Positions 11,263 through 21,185 of a stretch of DNA of 64,000 bases are shown in pieces (the stretch's first letter is position 1; each line of letters starts with the position of its first letter). This DNA comes from an uncultured SAR86 cluster bacterium (GTDB taxonomy: Bacteria; Pseudomonadota; Gammaproteobacteria; Magnimaribacterales; D2472), in the NCBI GenBank assembly GCA_902602185.1, contig CACKPV010000002.1, positions 1-64,000 on the forward strand. Direction: 5' to 3'. Both the position numbers and the translations under genes were made by a program. Under the pieces are notes generated by a model. The model did no database searches, had not been told where the DNA came from, and worked only from the letters and a program-made list of their open reading frames with translations.

Positions 11263-11658
11263 TTAAAAAATCCTAACCAACACTTCGCCACCAATATTTT
11301 GAGATCTTGCTTTTTTGTCAGTCATCAAACCTTGATTAGTTGTAAGAATATATATGCCCAATCCAGCATTAACTTCTTTTAAATCTTTAACACCCTCATA
11401 CTTGCGTAATCCTGGTCTTGAAATTCTTTCAAGATTTTTAATGACTGGTTGGCCATCGAAATACTTCAAACCAACACTTACAAAAATTTTGCTATCCACA
11501 GAAACCTTTTCAGCAGATAATAAATATCCCTCATCAACAAGGACATTAACTAAATCATGTTTCAATTTTGAATAAGGAAACAATACTTCATCTTTATGAC
11601 GCATTAATCCGTTCCTTATTATGTTCAAACAATCTGAAATAGGGTCTTGCATACTCAT
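11263..11658 (-). CDS. rpsH: 30S ribosomal protein S8
   Basis: Primary 16S rRNA-binding protein; in E. coli it is the translational repressor of the spc operon, acting at rplE. The 131-aa chain begins MSMQDPISDCLNIIRNG, close to the canonical MSMQDPIAD start, and ends with LTTNQGLMTDKKARSQNIGGEVLVRIF (signature part: GLMTDKKAR, GGEVL). It lies 4 bases downstream of rpsN. Confidence 0.97.
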   Translation of the reverse strand: MSMQDPISDCLNIIRNGLMRHKDEVLFPYSKLKHDLVNVLVDEGYLLSAEKVSVDSKIFVSVGLKYFDGQPVIKNLERISRPGLRKYEGVKDLKEVNAGLGIYILTTNQGLMTDKKARSQNIGGEVLVRIF

Positions 11659-11662
11659 ATTC

Positions 11663-11968
11663 TTACCAACTTGACTTTACCAATCCAGGAACATCTCCAC
11701 GCATTGCGGCTTCCCTTAATTTAATTCTACTTAAACCGAACTTCCTATAAACCGCATGGGGTCTTCCTGTCAATTTACATCTTCTAGTTACCCGAGAAGG
11801 ACTTGAATTCCTTGGCAATTTTTGAAGTTTTTCATAAGCAGCAAACCTCACCTCATCAGAGTTATTTACATTTAAGAACTCAGCCTTCAACGCGGCTCTT
11901 TTTTTCGCATATTTAGCTACGGTTTTAATCTTTTTATTCTCTCGAGCTATTATTGATTTTCTAGTCAT
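11663..11968 (-). CDS. rpsN: 30S ribosomal protein S14
   Basis: 30S head protein. The 101-aa, zinc-free (C-) form is seen: the C-terminal half has [29 protein letters not shown] (parts quoted), with a single Cys rather than the CxxC pairs of the short zinc form. This contrasts with L36 (rpmJ) in the same operon, which keeps its zinc ligands. It lies 5 bases after rplE. Confidence 0.97.
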   Translation of the reverse strand: MTRKSIIARENKKIKTVAKYAKKRAALKAEFLNVNNSDEVRFAAYEKLQKLPRNSSPSRVTRRCKLTGRPHAVYRKFGLSRIKLREAAMRGDVPGLVKSSW

Positions 11969-11973
11969 ATTAT

Positions 11974-12513
11974 TTATTGTTTAAATGGAAACTTAAGTTC
12001 TTCTAGTAAAACCTTTGCTTCATCTTTAGTTTTAGCAGAAATATTTATACAAATATCCATGCCACGAATTTGATCGATATTATCGTAGTTAATCTCCGGA
12101 AAAATGATTTGTTCTCTAATACCAAAACTATAATTTCCCTGATTATCAAAAGATTTGGGGTTTAAACCTCTAAAGTCTCTTTCACGAGGAATCGCAATAT
12201 TAATAAGCCTATCAACAAACTCATACATTCTATTTCCCCGGAGAGTTACTTTACAACCTAATGGCCATCCCTCTCTAATTTTAAAACTGGCAACCGATTT
12301 CCTAGCATTTGTTATTATGGGTTTTTGTCCTGAAATAGCCTCTAAATCACTCACAGCAGAAGTGAGATGTTTTTTATCATTTATTGCCTCTCCAACACCC
12401 ATGTTAATGACTATCTTCTTTAGTTTGGGAAGAGCCATGACATTATCGGTTCCCAATCTTTCTTTTAGACTTGGAATAATCTCTTTATGATATTTATCTC
12501 TCAACATTGACAT
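11974..12513 (-). CDS. rplE: 50S ribosomal protein L5
   Basis: 5S rRNA-binding protein at the central protuberance that also contacts P-site tRNA. The 179-aa protein has [33 protein letters not shown], and [15 protein letters not shown]. Start [12 protein letters not shown] could be Met1 or Met3. It follows rplX by 3 bases. In E. coli the S8 target site lies around this start; I did not fold the RNA to test for it. Confidence 0.97.
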   Translation of the reverse strand: MSMLRDKYHKEIIPSLKERLGTDNVMALPKLKKIVINMGVGEAINDKKHLTSAVSDLEAISGQKPIITNARKSVASFKIREGWPLGCKVTLRGNRMYEFVDRLINIAIPRERDFRGLNPKSFDNQGNYSFGIREQIIFPEINYDNIDQIRGMDICINISAKTKDEAKVLLEELKFPFKQ

Positions 12514-12516
12514 TTT

Positions 12517-12855
12517 TTAATCTACCTTCTTTCCCGTACTTTGAAATATCCTTGTTTTTTTTCCAGATTTTTCATCAAGTTTATAAATGATTTTTTCTTT
12601 GATTTTCTTCTTAGAATCCCAAAAAGATAGATTCGATAAATCTATAGGTGATTCTTTTTCTTCTATTCCACCTGTCACACCCAACTGAGGATTTGGTTTA
12701 GTATGCTTTTTGACCATATTTATCCCAGAAACAAGTGCTTTATTCTTCCCTGCAATCTTAAGAATATTTCCTGTCTTACCAACATCTCTCCCAGCAAGAA
12801 CAATCACTTCATCTCCCTCTCGAAGTTTAGTTTTAATTTTACTTTTTAATGTCAT
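12517..12855 (-). CDS. rplX: 50S ribosomal protein L24
   Basis: Assembly-initiating 23S rRNA-binding protein with a KOW domain. KOW is visible as LREGDEVIVLAGRDVGKTGNILKI (parts). The mid region has GINMVKKHTKPNPQ. The 112-aa chain has a Lys-rich C-terminus. Its first base overlaps the last base of rplN, indicating translational coupling. Confidence 0.96.
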   Translation of the reverse strand: MTLKSKIKTKLREGDEVIVLAGRDVGKTGNILKIAGKNKALVSGINMVKKHTKPNPQLGVTGGIEEKESPIDLSNLSFWDSKKKIKEKIIYKLDEKSGKKTRIFQSTGKKVD

Positions 12856-13223
12856 TAGAGAACCTCCGGAGCAAGGGATAGAATCTTCATGAAACTACCA
12901 GATCGTAATTCTCTTGTTACAGGGCCAAAAACTCTGGTGCCGATCGGAGCATTCTGTTGATTAAGTAATACAGCTGCATTCTCATCAAACTTAATTAAAG
13001 AGCCATCTTTCCGTCTGACTCCATTCTTTGTTCTCACAATTAGTGCATTAACCACTTGCCCTTTTTTAACTTTCCCAGTTGGTATTGCCTCTTTTACTGC
13101 AACTTTAATGATATCTCCAATATTTGCATAACGTCTTTTAGACCCACCAAGTACCTTGATACACATTACTGACCTAGCTCCACTATTATCAGCAATATTG
13201 AGTGTTGATTGCATTTGAATCAT
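12855..13223 (-). CDS. rplN: 50S ribosomal protein L14
   Basis: Intersubunit bridge protein. The 122-aa chain has [41 protein letters not shown] and the C-terminus [11 protein letters not shown], all highly conserved. The ATG overlaps the rpsQ stop by 4 bases (ATGA). It opens the spc part of the fused operon; no separate promoter is evident in front of it. Confidence 0.97.
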   Translation of the reverse strand: MIQMQSTLNIADNSGARSVMCIKVLGGSKRRYANIGDIIKVAVKEAIPTGKVKKGQVVNALIVRTKNGVRRKDGSLIKFDENAAVLLNQQNAPIGTRVFGPVTRELRSGSFMKILSLAPEVL

Positions 13224-13480
13224 GATTCACTCTCCGTGGTTGATGATTCATCAAGCACCCATGTTTTCTTTTTTGAGAAAGGTTTACATTCACGAACTGA
13301 GACAATGTCACCTACATTTGCAATGTTAGATTCGTCATGTGCATGAACTTTTGATGAGCGTCTCATTATCTTTCCGTACAAAGGATGCTTCACTTTTCTC
13401 TCAACTTTGACAACAATAGTTTTGTTGCCTTTATTACTTACAACTTCTCCAGTGAGGACTCTTGGGTTTTTAGTTTTCAT
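13220..13480 (-). CDS. rpsQ: 30S ribosomal protein S17
   Basis: OB-fold 16S rRNA-binding protein. I choose the ATG at 13480 ([20 protein letters not shown], 86 aa): a GGAG sequence lies 9 bases before it, and the length fits the family. The alternative ATG at 13507 would add nine residues and lengthen the overlap with rpmC. Family motifs [19 protein letters not shown] and [16 protein letters not shown] are present. It overlaps the rpmC end by 11 bases. Confidence 0.95.
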   Translation of the reverse strand: MKTKNPRVLTGEVVSNKGNKTIVVKVERKVKHPLYGKIMRRSSKVHAHDESNIANVGDIVSVRECKPFSKKKTWVLDESSTTESES

Positions 13481-13685
13481 TTGAAGACACTCCTGAATCT
13501 CTCTCATTTAAAATTGTTTTAATTCTTGCAATTGATTTTCTGTGTAGTTTTATTTTATTAGATTGGTCCAATTGTCCTGTTTTAAGTTTTATCATGTCCT
13601 GAAACTGCTCTGAATAGTGATCTTCCAACGTCTTCTTAAGTTGATCATCAGATAGTTTCCTAAGTTTTTCTAATTCTTTATTCAT
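13470..13685 (-). CDS. rpmC: 50S ribosomal protein L29
   Basis: Small helical protein at the peptide exit tunnel; docking site for trigger factor and SRP. The 71-aa sequence has [18 protein letters not shown] and [14 protein letters not shown], typical of L29. It lies 2 bases downstream of rplP. Its last codons overlap the beginning of rpsQ in another frame. Confidence 0.94.
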   Translation of the reverse strand: MNKELEKLRKLSDDQLKKTLEDHYSEQFQDMIKLKTGQLDQSNKIKLHRKSIARIKTILNERDSGVSSNEN

Positions 13686-13687
13686 AA

Positions 13688-14098
13688 TCAGTTTTCTTTT
13701 TCCCTAAATACGGTTTTGACAGGTAATTTTGCTCCAGCAAGTCTAAATGCTTCTCTTGCAACTTCTTCACTAACTCCTGACATTTCATATAAAACCTTTC
13801 CTGGTTGAACGAGTGCTACCCAATACTCAACATTTCCTTTACCTTTACCCATTCTTGTCTCAAGAGGTTTTTTGGTAATAGGTTTGTCAGGAAATATTCT
13901 TATCCAAATATTTCCTCCTCTTTTAACGTACCTTGTCATAGCTCTTCTTGCGGACTCAATTTGTCTTGATGTAATCCTGCCTCGAGTTTGTGCAACCAGT
14001 CCGAACCTTCCAAAATCAATAGTATTACCATTTTGAGCAAGGCCTCTATTTCGTCCTTTGTGCATTTTTCTATATTTTGTTTGCTTTGGTTGTAACAT
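13688..14098 (-). CDS. rplP: 50S ribosomal protein L16
   Basis: 23S rRNA-binding protein near the A-site. The 136-aa product starts [19 protein letters not shown], and has [21 protein letters not shown] and [19 protein letters not shown] (parts). It ends 2 bases before rpmC and starts 1 base after rpsC, in standard S10-operon order. Confidence 0.97.
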   Translation of the reverse strand: MLQPKQTKYRKMHKGRNRGLAQNGNTIDFGRFGLVAQTRGRITSRQIESARRAMTRYVKRGGNIWIRIFPDKPITKKPLETRMGKGKGNVEYWVALVQPGKVLYEMSGVSEEVAREAFRLAGAKLPVKTVFREKEN

Positions 14099-14099
14099 C

Positions 14100-14756
14100 T
14101 TAACTATTTGCCTTATCTTTTATTGGGTCTCCAATGATTTCACCTTTATAGACCCATACTTTTACACCAATTATTCCGTAGGTAGTAAGTGCTTCTGCAG
14201 TTCCATAGTCAACATCACCCCTAAGAGTATGAAGTGGTACTCTTCCCTCTCTATACCACTCAGTCCTGGCAATTTCCGCACCATTAAGTCGTCCAGAAAC
14301 CTCAATTCGAACTCCTTTAGCACTTTGTCTTAATGCTCCTTGAACTGCTCTTTTCATAGCCCTTCTAAATTGCACTCTTCTTTCCAGTTGTTGTGCAACT
14401 GATTCAGCTAAAATTTTTGCATCCAAGTCAGGTTTTCTTACTTCTTTGATATTGATCTGAGTTGGAAGATTGACGATAGTTTTAATATGCTTTTTTAAGT
14501 TTTCAATTTCTTCACCCTTCTTACCAATAATAATCCCAGGTCTTGAGGTATGAATGTTTACCACAAAGTCTTGGGCATTTCTATTTAGCTCAACTCTACT
14601 AATTGAAGAGAATTTCAACCTAGTGTCAAGAAACTCTCTTACCTTTAAATCCTCGATTAAGAATTTAGAATAGTCTTTACCTTTTGCATACCAATTTGAA
14701 TTATGACTTTTAATAATGCCAAGTCTCATTCCAATTGGATGAACTTTCTGTCCCAT
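14100..14756 (-). CDS. rpsC: 30S ribosomal protein S3
   Basis: mRNA-entry-tunnel protein with helicase activity as part of the 30S head. The 218-aa chain has [14 protein letters not shown], a KH domain with [20 protein letters not shown], and the C-terminal domain [25 protein letters not shown] (parts). It shares one base with the rplV stop, so it is translationally coupled to L22. Confidence 0.97.
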   Translation of the reverse strand: MGQKVHPIGMRLGIIKSHNSNWYAKGKDYSKFLIEDLKVREFLDTRLKFSSISRVELNRNAQDFVVNIHTSRPGIIIGKKGEEIENLKKHIKTIVNLPTQINIKEVRKPDLDAKILAESVAQQLERRVQFRRAMKRAVQGALRQSAKGVRIEVSGRLNGAEIARTEWYREGRVPLHTLRGDVDYGTAEALTTYGIIGVKVWVYKGEIIGDPIKDKANS

Positions 14757-15094
14757 TATGTTTCTCCATCCGTGAGAATAATCTCAATGTGGCAAGTAGG
14801 TTTTGTGATCCTATCAGCTCTTCCTCTTGCTCTAGGCTTGATTCTTTTGAGTCTCATACCCTGATTAACAATAATTGATTTGATTAATAACTTATCGATA
14901 TCAGCATTATTATTATTCTCAGCATTTGCAATTGCTGATTCAAGAAGTTTTCTTATAACCATTGAAGCCTTCTTTTTGCTAAATTCCAAGAAACTCATTG
15001 CTTCGTCGACATTTTTTCCACGAATCACATCTGCTACCAGACCGGCTTTCTGTGGTGATAATCTGGTTCCTTTTAAATATGCTCTTGTTTCCAT
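14756..15094 (-). CDS. rplV: 50S ribosomal protein L22
   Basis: Lines the exit tunnel constriction with its beta-hairpin. The 112-aa protein has [31 protein letters not shown] and [17 protein letters not shown], the hairpin region. It shares one base with rpsS and one with rpsC. Confidence 0.96.
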   Translation of the reverse strand: METRAYLKGTRLSPQKAGLVADVIRGKNVDEAMSFLEFSKKKASMVIRKLLESAIANAENNNNADIDKLLIKSIIVNQGMRLKRIKPRARGRADRITKPTCHIEIILTDGET

Positions 15095-15366
15095 TACTTT
15101 GCCTTTCTATCTCCGGAATGCATTTTAAAGGTTCTTGTTAAAACAAACTCACCTAGTTTATGCCCAACCATATCCTCGTTAATAAATACAGGAACATGAG
15201 CTCTGCCATTATGAACACTTATTGTAAGACCAACCATTTGTGGTGAAATCATCGATCTTCTTGACCATGTTTTAATAGGTTTCTTATCTTTATTTTTTAT
15301 AGCAGCATCAACTTTTTTCTGAAGAGATAAGTCTATAAAGGGTCCTTTTTTTAGAGATCTAGGCAT
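15094..15366 (-). CDS. rpsS: 30S ribosomal protein S19
   Basis: 30S head protein contacting the 23S rRNA bridge. The 90-aa protein begins [18 protein letters not shown] and has [30 protein letters not shown] and [14 protein letters not shown], essentially a consensus S19. It lies 2 bases downstream of rplB. Confidence 0.97.
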   Translation of the reverse strand: MPRSLKKGPFIDLSLQKKVDAAIKNKDKKPIKTWSRRSMISPQMVGLTISVHNGRAHVPVFINEDMVGHKLGEFVLTRTFKMHSGDRKAK

Positions 15367-15368
15367 AA

Positions 15369-16202
15369 TTACTTCCTTTTCCCTCTTCTTCTAACAATAA
15401 GATCATCTGATCTTGAATTCTTCCTAGTTTTATATCCCTTAGTTGGAACCCCCCATGGTGTTGACGGATGACGACCTCCCGAAGTTCGTCCTTCACCACC
15501 ACCGTGTGGATGATCAATGGGATTCATAGCTACTCCTCGAACAGTTGGTCTTTTTCCTCTCCATCTGTTGGCACCTGCTTTTCCAATTGATTTCAAATTA
15601 TTTTCTTGATTTGAAACAACACCTAATGTTGCTCTGCAATCTGAAAGAATTTTTCTCATTTCACCAGACTGCAACCGCAAAGTTGAATAAATTCCCTCTT
15701 TAGCAACAAGTCGAGCAGATGTTCCTGCACTTCGAGCAATTTGAGCTCCTTTTCCAGGTTTCATTTCAACACAATGAACATTCGATCCAAGTGGAATATT
15801 TTTAAGGATCATTGAGTTTCCATTTTTAATGTCAACTTCATTCTGAGACGAGATTACTCGAGATCCTACAGATAATTTATTTGGGCAAATGATATATCTC
15901 CTCTCACCATCATCATATTTCAGCAAAGCAATGTGAGCTGACCTGTTAGGATCGTATTCAATTCTTTCAACCGTTGCAGATATGTCAAACTTATTTCTTT
16001 TAAAATCAATAATTCTATAGTTCTGTTTGTGTCCTCCACCCTGATGTCTTACTGTAATTCTTCCATTGTTATTTCTACCACCCTTTTTGGTCTTTTTTTC
16101 TGTTAACTTTTTTAGAGGTCTTCCTTTGTAAAGATGATTTTTTTCAAGTGAAATAACAAATCTTCTCCCTGGGCTTGTTGGGTTTGCTTTTCTTACTCCC
16201 AT
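15369..16202 (-). CDS. rplB: 50S ribosomal protein L2
   Basis: Core 23S rRNA-binding protein needed for subunit association and peptidyl transfer. The 277-aa chain has [19 protein letters not shown] and the catalytic-loop region with the conserved His in [19 protein letters not shown]. The C-terminus has [15 protein letters not shown]. It shares its first base with the rplW stop. Confidence 0.97.
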   Translation of the reverse strand: MGVRKANPTSPGRRFVISLEKNHLYKGRPLKKLTEKKTKKGGRNNNGRITVRHQGGGHKQNYRIIDFKRNKFDISATVERIEYDPNRSAHIALLKYDDGERRYIICPNKLSVGSRVISSQNEVDIKNGNSMILKNIPLGSNVHCVEMKPGKGAQIARSAGTSARLVAKEGIYSTLRLQSGEMRKILSDCRATLGVVSNQENNLKSIGKAGANRWRGKRPTVRGVAMNPIDHPHGGGEGRTSGGRHPSTPWGVPTKGYKTRKNSRSDDLIVRRRGKRK

Positions 16203-16495
16203 TATCCTACCCCCTCAAATTGAATATCTGAATCTTTAGATAAAGTGACATAAGCCTTTTTAAAATTGGATTTTTTATATTTACCAAATCGATTCCTTTT
16301 AGTTTTGCCTTTTTGCAGTGATGTTGTAACTTTCTCAACTTTAACTTCAAAAAGTGACTCCACTGCATTCTTTATCTCTCTCTTGCAGGCACGTGGATCA
16401 ACTTTAAAAACTATTTGTTTTAACTCTTGATTAAGTATGGATGACTGCTCAGTAATATGCGGACCCTTAATTACTTTGTAAATATTCATAGTCAT
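16202..16495 (-). CDS. rplW: 50S ribosomal protein L23
   Basis: Exit-site protein and main docking site for trigger factor. The 97-aa protein has [32 protein letters not shown] and a basic loop. It starts MTMNIYKV, and Met3 is an alternative. It overlaps the rplD stop by 4 bases. Confidence 0.95.
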   Translation of the reverse strand: MTMNIYKVIKGPHITEQSSILNQELKQIVFKVDPRACKREIKNAVESLFEVKVEKVTTSLQKGKTKRNRFGKYKKSNFKKAYVTLSKDSDIQFEGVG

Positions 16496-17103
16496 ATTAA
16501 ATTCTCCAATACTTTAAAAGCAGCTGGTGTTACAGCAACATTTTTTGCTTTTAAAAGAATTAATGGATTAATTTGAGATGGCATTACAACATCTACATTG
16601 GGAATATTTCTCGATGATAAATAAAGATTCTTGTCTAACTCGTCAACTATCAAAAGAACACTATCAAGTGAGATTTTTTTCAAAAAATTTATCATTTCTT
16701 TGGTTTTAGGTTTTGATATTTTTGGATGTTCAACTGCAATTAATTTTTTTTGACGCAATAATTCTGAAAAAATTGATCTAAGTGCAGCTTTATACATTTT
16801 CTTGTTTATTTTCTTTGAATAATCTCGTGGTCTGGCAGCAAAGGTGACACCCCCTCCTCTCCAGATAGGGCTGGTGTTAGTTCCAGCTCTTGCTCGTCCT
16901 GTCCCTTTTTGTCTGTAGGGCTTTCTTCCACCACCTCTAACTTCAGATCTATTCTTTTGCTTATGAGAACCTTGACGCATGCCAGCTAGGTAGGTGGTAA
17001 CTGCCTGATGAATTAAAGTTTCGTTATAATCTTTTAAAAATGAGTCAGAAAGAACTAAGTCTTTTTGTTTAGATTTGGAAGTTGTGACTACACTTATTTT
17101 CAT
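16492..17103 (-). CDS. rplD: 50S ribosomal protein L4
   Basis: Tunnel-lining 23S rRNA-binding protein, which in E. coli also represses the S10 operon through its long leader. The extended loop is clear: GSHKQKNRSEVRGGGRKPYRQKGTGRARAG (parts quoted), followed by WRGGGVTFAARPRDY. Length is 203 aa. The S10 leader here looks too short for E. coli-type L4 attenuation (see the promoter at 18148-18176), so autogenous control may differ. It overlaps rplC by 4 bases. Confidence 0.96.
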   Translation of the reverse strand: MKISVVTTSKSKQKDLVLSDSFLKDYNETLIHQAVTTYLAGMRQGSHKQKNRSEVRGGGRKPYRQKGTGRARAGTNTSPIWRGGGVTFAARPRDYSKKINKKMYKAALRSIFSELLRQKKLIAVEHPKISKPKTKEMINFLKKISLDSVLLIVDELDKNLYLSSRNIPNVDVVMPSQINPLILLKAKNVAVTPAAFKVLENLI

Positions 17104-17729
17104 TTCTTGACCGAAGGCTTAATTCTTATTTCTGATCCATTGGCACCTGGTACCGATCCCTTTAGCACTAGCAAATTATTTTGATTGTCAATATCAATGA
17201 TTTCTAAATTTTGAACAGTTTTTTGCACATTCCCCATCTGTCCTGACATCTTTTTTCCTTTCCAAACTCTTCCAGGTGTTTGACATTGACCAATTGAACC
17301 ATGCGCACGGTGAGAGAGAGAATTGCCGTGAGTTGCATCTTGCATTCGAAAATTATGTCTTTTAATTACACCTGCATAACCCTTACCTTTAGATGTTCCA
17401 GTCACATCAACAAATTGGCCTTTTTCAAAAATACTTGCTGATAACTGGTCACCAATTTTTACGTCTGCAACATTCTGAGTTCTGAATTCAGATAAAGAGC
17501 CAGGTTTTAGGTTGGTTTTTTTAAAGAATTCTTTATGAGATTTTTTTAAATATCTCTTATTGTTTGATTGCTTTAAAACGACAACAGACGAATACCCATC
17601 TCTATCCTCAGTTTTTATATCTGCAATATAATTACCAAAAACAGATATTAATGTAACAGGTATCGAATCACCATCTTCCTGAAAAAGACGAGACATTCCA
17701 GATTTTTTACCAATTAAGCCTAAACTCAA
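17100..17729 (-). CDS. rplC: 50S ribosomal protein L3 (TTG start)
   Basis: Early-assembly 23S rRNA-binding protein reaching the peptidyl transferase centre. The 209-aa chain reads SLGLIGKKSGMSRLFQEDG after the initiator. The only start compatible with the family is the TTG at 17727-17729, preceded by an AAGGAG Shine-Dalgarno 7 bases upstream. GTSKGKGYAGVIKRHNF and GSIGQCQTPGRVWKGKKM are typical. The 60-base gap to rpsJ is the longest gap inside the S10 block. Confidence 0.96.
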   Translation of the reverse strand: MSLGLIGKKSGMSRLFQEDGDSIPVTLISVFGNYIADIKTEDRDGYSSVVVLKQSNNKRYLKKSHKEFFKKTNLKPGSLSEFRTQNVADVKIGDQLSASIFEKGQFVDVTGTSKGKGYAGVIKRHNFRMQDATHGNSLSHRAHGSIGQCQTPGRVWKGKKMSGQMGNVQKTVQNLEIIDIDNQNNLLVLKGSVPGANGSEIRIKPSVKK

Positions 17730-17789
17730 TTTTTTTCTCCTTATTACGGGGCTTTTAACCCTCTATGGCCGCAAAAAGCGTTTTAACTT

Positions 17790-18101
17790 CTAACTATATT
17801 TGATTTGGACATCTACACCTGCAGAAAGATCCAACTTCATTAGAGCATCAACGGTTTTATCTGTTGGCTCAATTATGTCAAGAAGCCTTTTATAAGTTCT
17901 AATTTCGTATTGATCACGTGCATCTTTATCCTTATGCGGTGATATCAACACGGTGGTCCTCTCTTTTTTTACTGGCAATGGAATCGGACCCCTGACCAAA
18001 GCACCAGTTTTTTTTGCAGTTTCAACAATTTGTTTAGTGGAGGCATCTATAAGTCTATAATCAAAAGCTTTTAACTTTATTCTTAAGGATTGATTTTTCA
18101 T
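17790..18101 (-). CDS. rpsJ: 30S ribosomal protein S10
   Basis: 30S head protein; also NusE, the boxA-binding partner of NusB in antitermination, which is relevant to the boxA in the rRNA leader at 59108-59119. The 103-aa chain has [14 protein letters not shown]-like sequence ([15 protein letters not shown]), [15 protein letters not shown] and [10 protein letters not shown]. It is the first gene of the S10-spc-alpha fusion, about 40 bases downstream of the predicted transcription start. Confidence 0.97.
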   Translation of the reverse strand: MKNQSLRIKLKAFDYRLIDASTKQIVETAKKTGALVRGPIPLPVKKERTTVLISPHKDKDARDQYEIRTYKRLLDIIEPTDKTVDALMKLDLSAGVDVQIKYS

Positions 18102-18147
18102 TAAGTAATTCCTCTAAACACCTAGCTTTATAAGCAAAATGTGCCGT

Positions 18148-18176
18148 ATTTTGGTCTCTTTTAATAACAATGTCAA
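18148..18176 (-). promoter_or_regulatory. Sigma-70-type promoter for the S10-spc-alpha block
   Basis: On the minus strand the fusA-rpsJ gap holds a perfect -35 TTGACA (18171-18176), a 17-base spacer and a -10 CAAAAT (18148-18153, 4 of 6 matches). The expected start is about 40 bases before the rpsJ ATG. It is the clearest promoter inside the long ribosomal block. The short leader leaves no room for an E. coli-style L4-responsive attenuator (inference). Confidence 0.7.
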
Positions 18177-18207
18177 CCAAAATATAAAATTAGTTTTGGA
18201 CTTTAAA

Positions 18208-20301
18208 TCAAGCAGTTTTTAGTTGCTCTGCAATATTATTTGGAACATCAGAATATTTTAAGAATTCCATTGAAAAACTTGCTCTTCCTTGTGTTTGTGA
18301 TCTTAAATCTGTTGCGTATCCAAACATCTCAGCAAGAGGCACTTCAGCTTGAACAGTTTTTCCAGATGGTATCTCATCCATCCCCAAAATGATTCCTCTT
18401 CTTCTATTAAGATCACCTACAACATCACCCATATGTTCTTCCGGTGTAACCACTTCAACTTTCATGACTGGTTCAAGAAGAACGGGGTTAGCTTTGTTTG
18501 CTCCTTCTTTCAATGCCATTGATCCAGCAATCTTAAATGCCATTTCACTTGAGTCAACATCATGGAATGAACCATCAAATAGAGTTGCTTTTAGGGCAAG
18601 TAAAGGATATCCCGCAATTACACCATTTTGCATTTGTTCTTGAACACCTTTGTCAACGGCAGGAATATACTCTTTTGGGATTACTCCTCCGACAATTTTA
18701 TCAACAAATTCGTATTCATCATCTAATCCTAGAGGTTCCAACTTTAACCAAACATGCCCATACTGACCTCTTCCCCCACTTTGACGAACAAATTTGCCTT
18801 CTATTTCAATGGTATCTTTGATTGTCTCTCTATAGGCAACTTGCGGTTTACCAATATTTGCTTCTACAGAAAATTCTCTTTTCATTCTATCTACCAGAAC
18901 ATCTAAATGAAGTTCACCCATTCCTGAAATAATAGTTTGTCCTGACTCTTCATCAGTGTGTACCCTAAATGAGGGATCTTCCTGAGCTAATTTACCAAGT
19001 GCGAGTGACATTTTTTCTTGATCAGGCTTTGATTTAGGTTCAACTGCAACAGATATCACGGGTTCAGGAAAGTCCATCCTTTCAAGTACTATCTGATTTT
19101 TAAGATCACATATAGTATCTCCTGTTGTAATATCTTTTAAACCTATGCAGGCAGCAATGTCTCCTGCTCTTACTTCTTTAATTTCGTTTCTGCTATTTGA
19201 ATGCATCTGAACCATTCTGCCCACTCTTTCTTTTTTACTTTTTGTGGAATTTACAACACCATCTCCAACTGAAAGCACTCCAGAGTAGACCCGGATGAAA
19301 GTAAGTGTACCTACAAATGGGTCTGTTGCAATTTTAAATGCAAGTGCAGAGAAAGGTTCATCATCTGATGAAGATCTTGAATCTTCTTTTTCTAAATCAT
19401 CAGGGGAGACACCTCTAATTGCTTTAACCTCATCAGGAGCAGGCAGAAAATCGATAACAGCATCTAGAACTGCTTGCACACCTTTATTTTTAAATGCTGA
19501 ACCACACATTGCTAGAACAATTTCATTACTTAAACTCCTTATTCTTAATCCTTCTTTAATTTGAAGTTCAGTAAGCTCACCTGATTCAAGATATGCTTCC
19601 ATTAACTCTTCAGATGCTTCAGCTGCAGTTTCAAGCATTTTTTCTCTCAAATCATTAGATTTATCTAGAAGTTCAGCAGGTATATCAGCAAGATCAAAAG
19701 TTAAGCCTTGATCATCTTCATTCCAATATATTGCTTTCATTCTTATTAAATCGATTACACCTTTGAAATTTTCCTCAGTACCTATGTTCAATTGGATCGG
19801 AACAATGTTTGCTCCGAGTCTTTCCTTTATTTGATCAACAACTCTCTCAAAATCAGCCCCTGCTCTATCCATTTTATTAACAAAGACAATTCTTGGAACT
19901 TCATACCTATTTGCCTGTCTCCAAACTGTTTCAGACTGAGGTTCTACTCCAGAAGTGCCACAAAATACTACAACTGCTCCGTCTAAAACCCTTAGTGATC
20001 TTTCAACTTCAATAGTGAAATCGACGTGACCAGGTGTGTCGATAATGTTAATTCTATGTTTTGGAAACTGCTGCTCCATACCACTCCAAAAGCAAGTCGT
20101 TGCAGCAGATGTAATTGTAATTCCCCTTTCTTGCTCTTGCTCCATCCAATCCATAGTGGCAGCACCATCATGTACTTCTCCAATTTTATGAGAAAGTCCT
20201 GTATAAAATAGAACTCGTTCAGTTGTTGTTGTCTTACCAGCATCAACATGAGCACAAATACCAATGTTTCTATATTTATTTAATTCTGTTTCTCTGGGCA
20301 T
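18208..20301 (-). CDS. fusA: Elongation factor G
   Basis: Translocase GTPase that moves tRNA-mRNA through the ribosome and recycles ribosomes with RRF. The 697-aa chain carries G1 [10 protein letters not shown], switch [13 protein letters not shown]3 DTPGHVDFT and G4 NKMDRAGA, then the domain IV motif [11 protein letters not shown] and C-terminal RGIILGMDE. It is 2 bases downstream of rpsG in str-operon order. No tuf follows it, unlike E. coli; the only tuf in this window is at 32789-33979. Confidence 0.98.
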   Translation of the reverse strand: MPRETELNKYRNIGICAHVDAGKTTTTERVLFYTGLSHKIGEVHDGAATMDWMEQEQERGITITSAATTCFWSGMEQQFPKHRINIIDTPGHVDFTIEVERSLRVLDGAVVVFCGTSGVEPQSETVWRQANRYEVPRIVFVNKMDRAGADFERVVDQIKERLGANIVPIQLNIGTEENFKGVIDLIRMKAIYWNEDDQGLTFDLADIPAELLDKSNDLREKMLETAAEASEELMEAYLESGELTELQIKEGLRIRSLSNEIVLAMCGSAFKNKGVQAVLDAVIDFLPAPDEVKAIRGVSPDDLEKEDSRSSSDDEPFSALAFKIATDPFVGTLTFIRVYSGVLSVGDGVVNSTKSKKERVGRMVQMHSNSRNEIKEVRAGDIAACIGLKDITTGDTICDLKNQIVLERMDFPEPVISVAVEPKSKPDQEKMSLALGKLAQEDPSFRVHTDEESGQTIISGMGELHLDVLVDRMKREFSVEANIGKPQVAYRETIKDTIEIEGKFVRQSGGRGQYGHVWLKLEPLGLDDEYEFVDKIVGGVIPKEYIPAVDKGVQEQMQNGVIAGYPLLALKATLFDGSFHDVDSSEMAFKIAGSMALKEGANKANPVLLEPVMKVEVVTPEEHMGDVVGDLNRRRGIILGMDEIPSGKTVQAEVPLAEMFGYATDLRSQTQGRASFSMEFLKYSDVPNNIAEQLKTA

Positions 20302-20303
20302 CT

Positions 20304-21148
<845 letters not shown>

Positions 21149-21185
21149 AAATTATTAACCTTTTAAGTTCGCTGATTCTATAGTC

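Noticed and set aside
11259-11294. Longer rplF start at 11294 adding 11 residues
   Set aside because: It overlaps rpsH deeply and the added residues do not match L6; the ATG at 11261 gives the family N-terminus.
13481-13507. Longer rpsQ start at 13507
   Set aside because: The inner ATG at 13480 has a GGAG at the right distance and gives normal S17 length.
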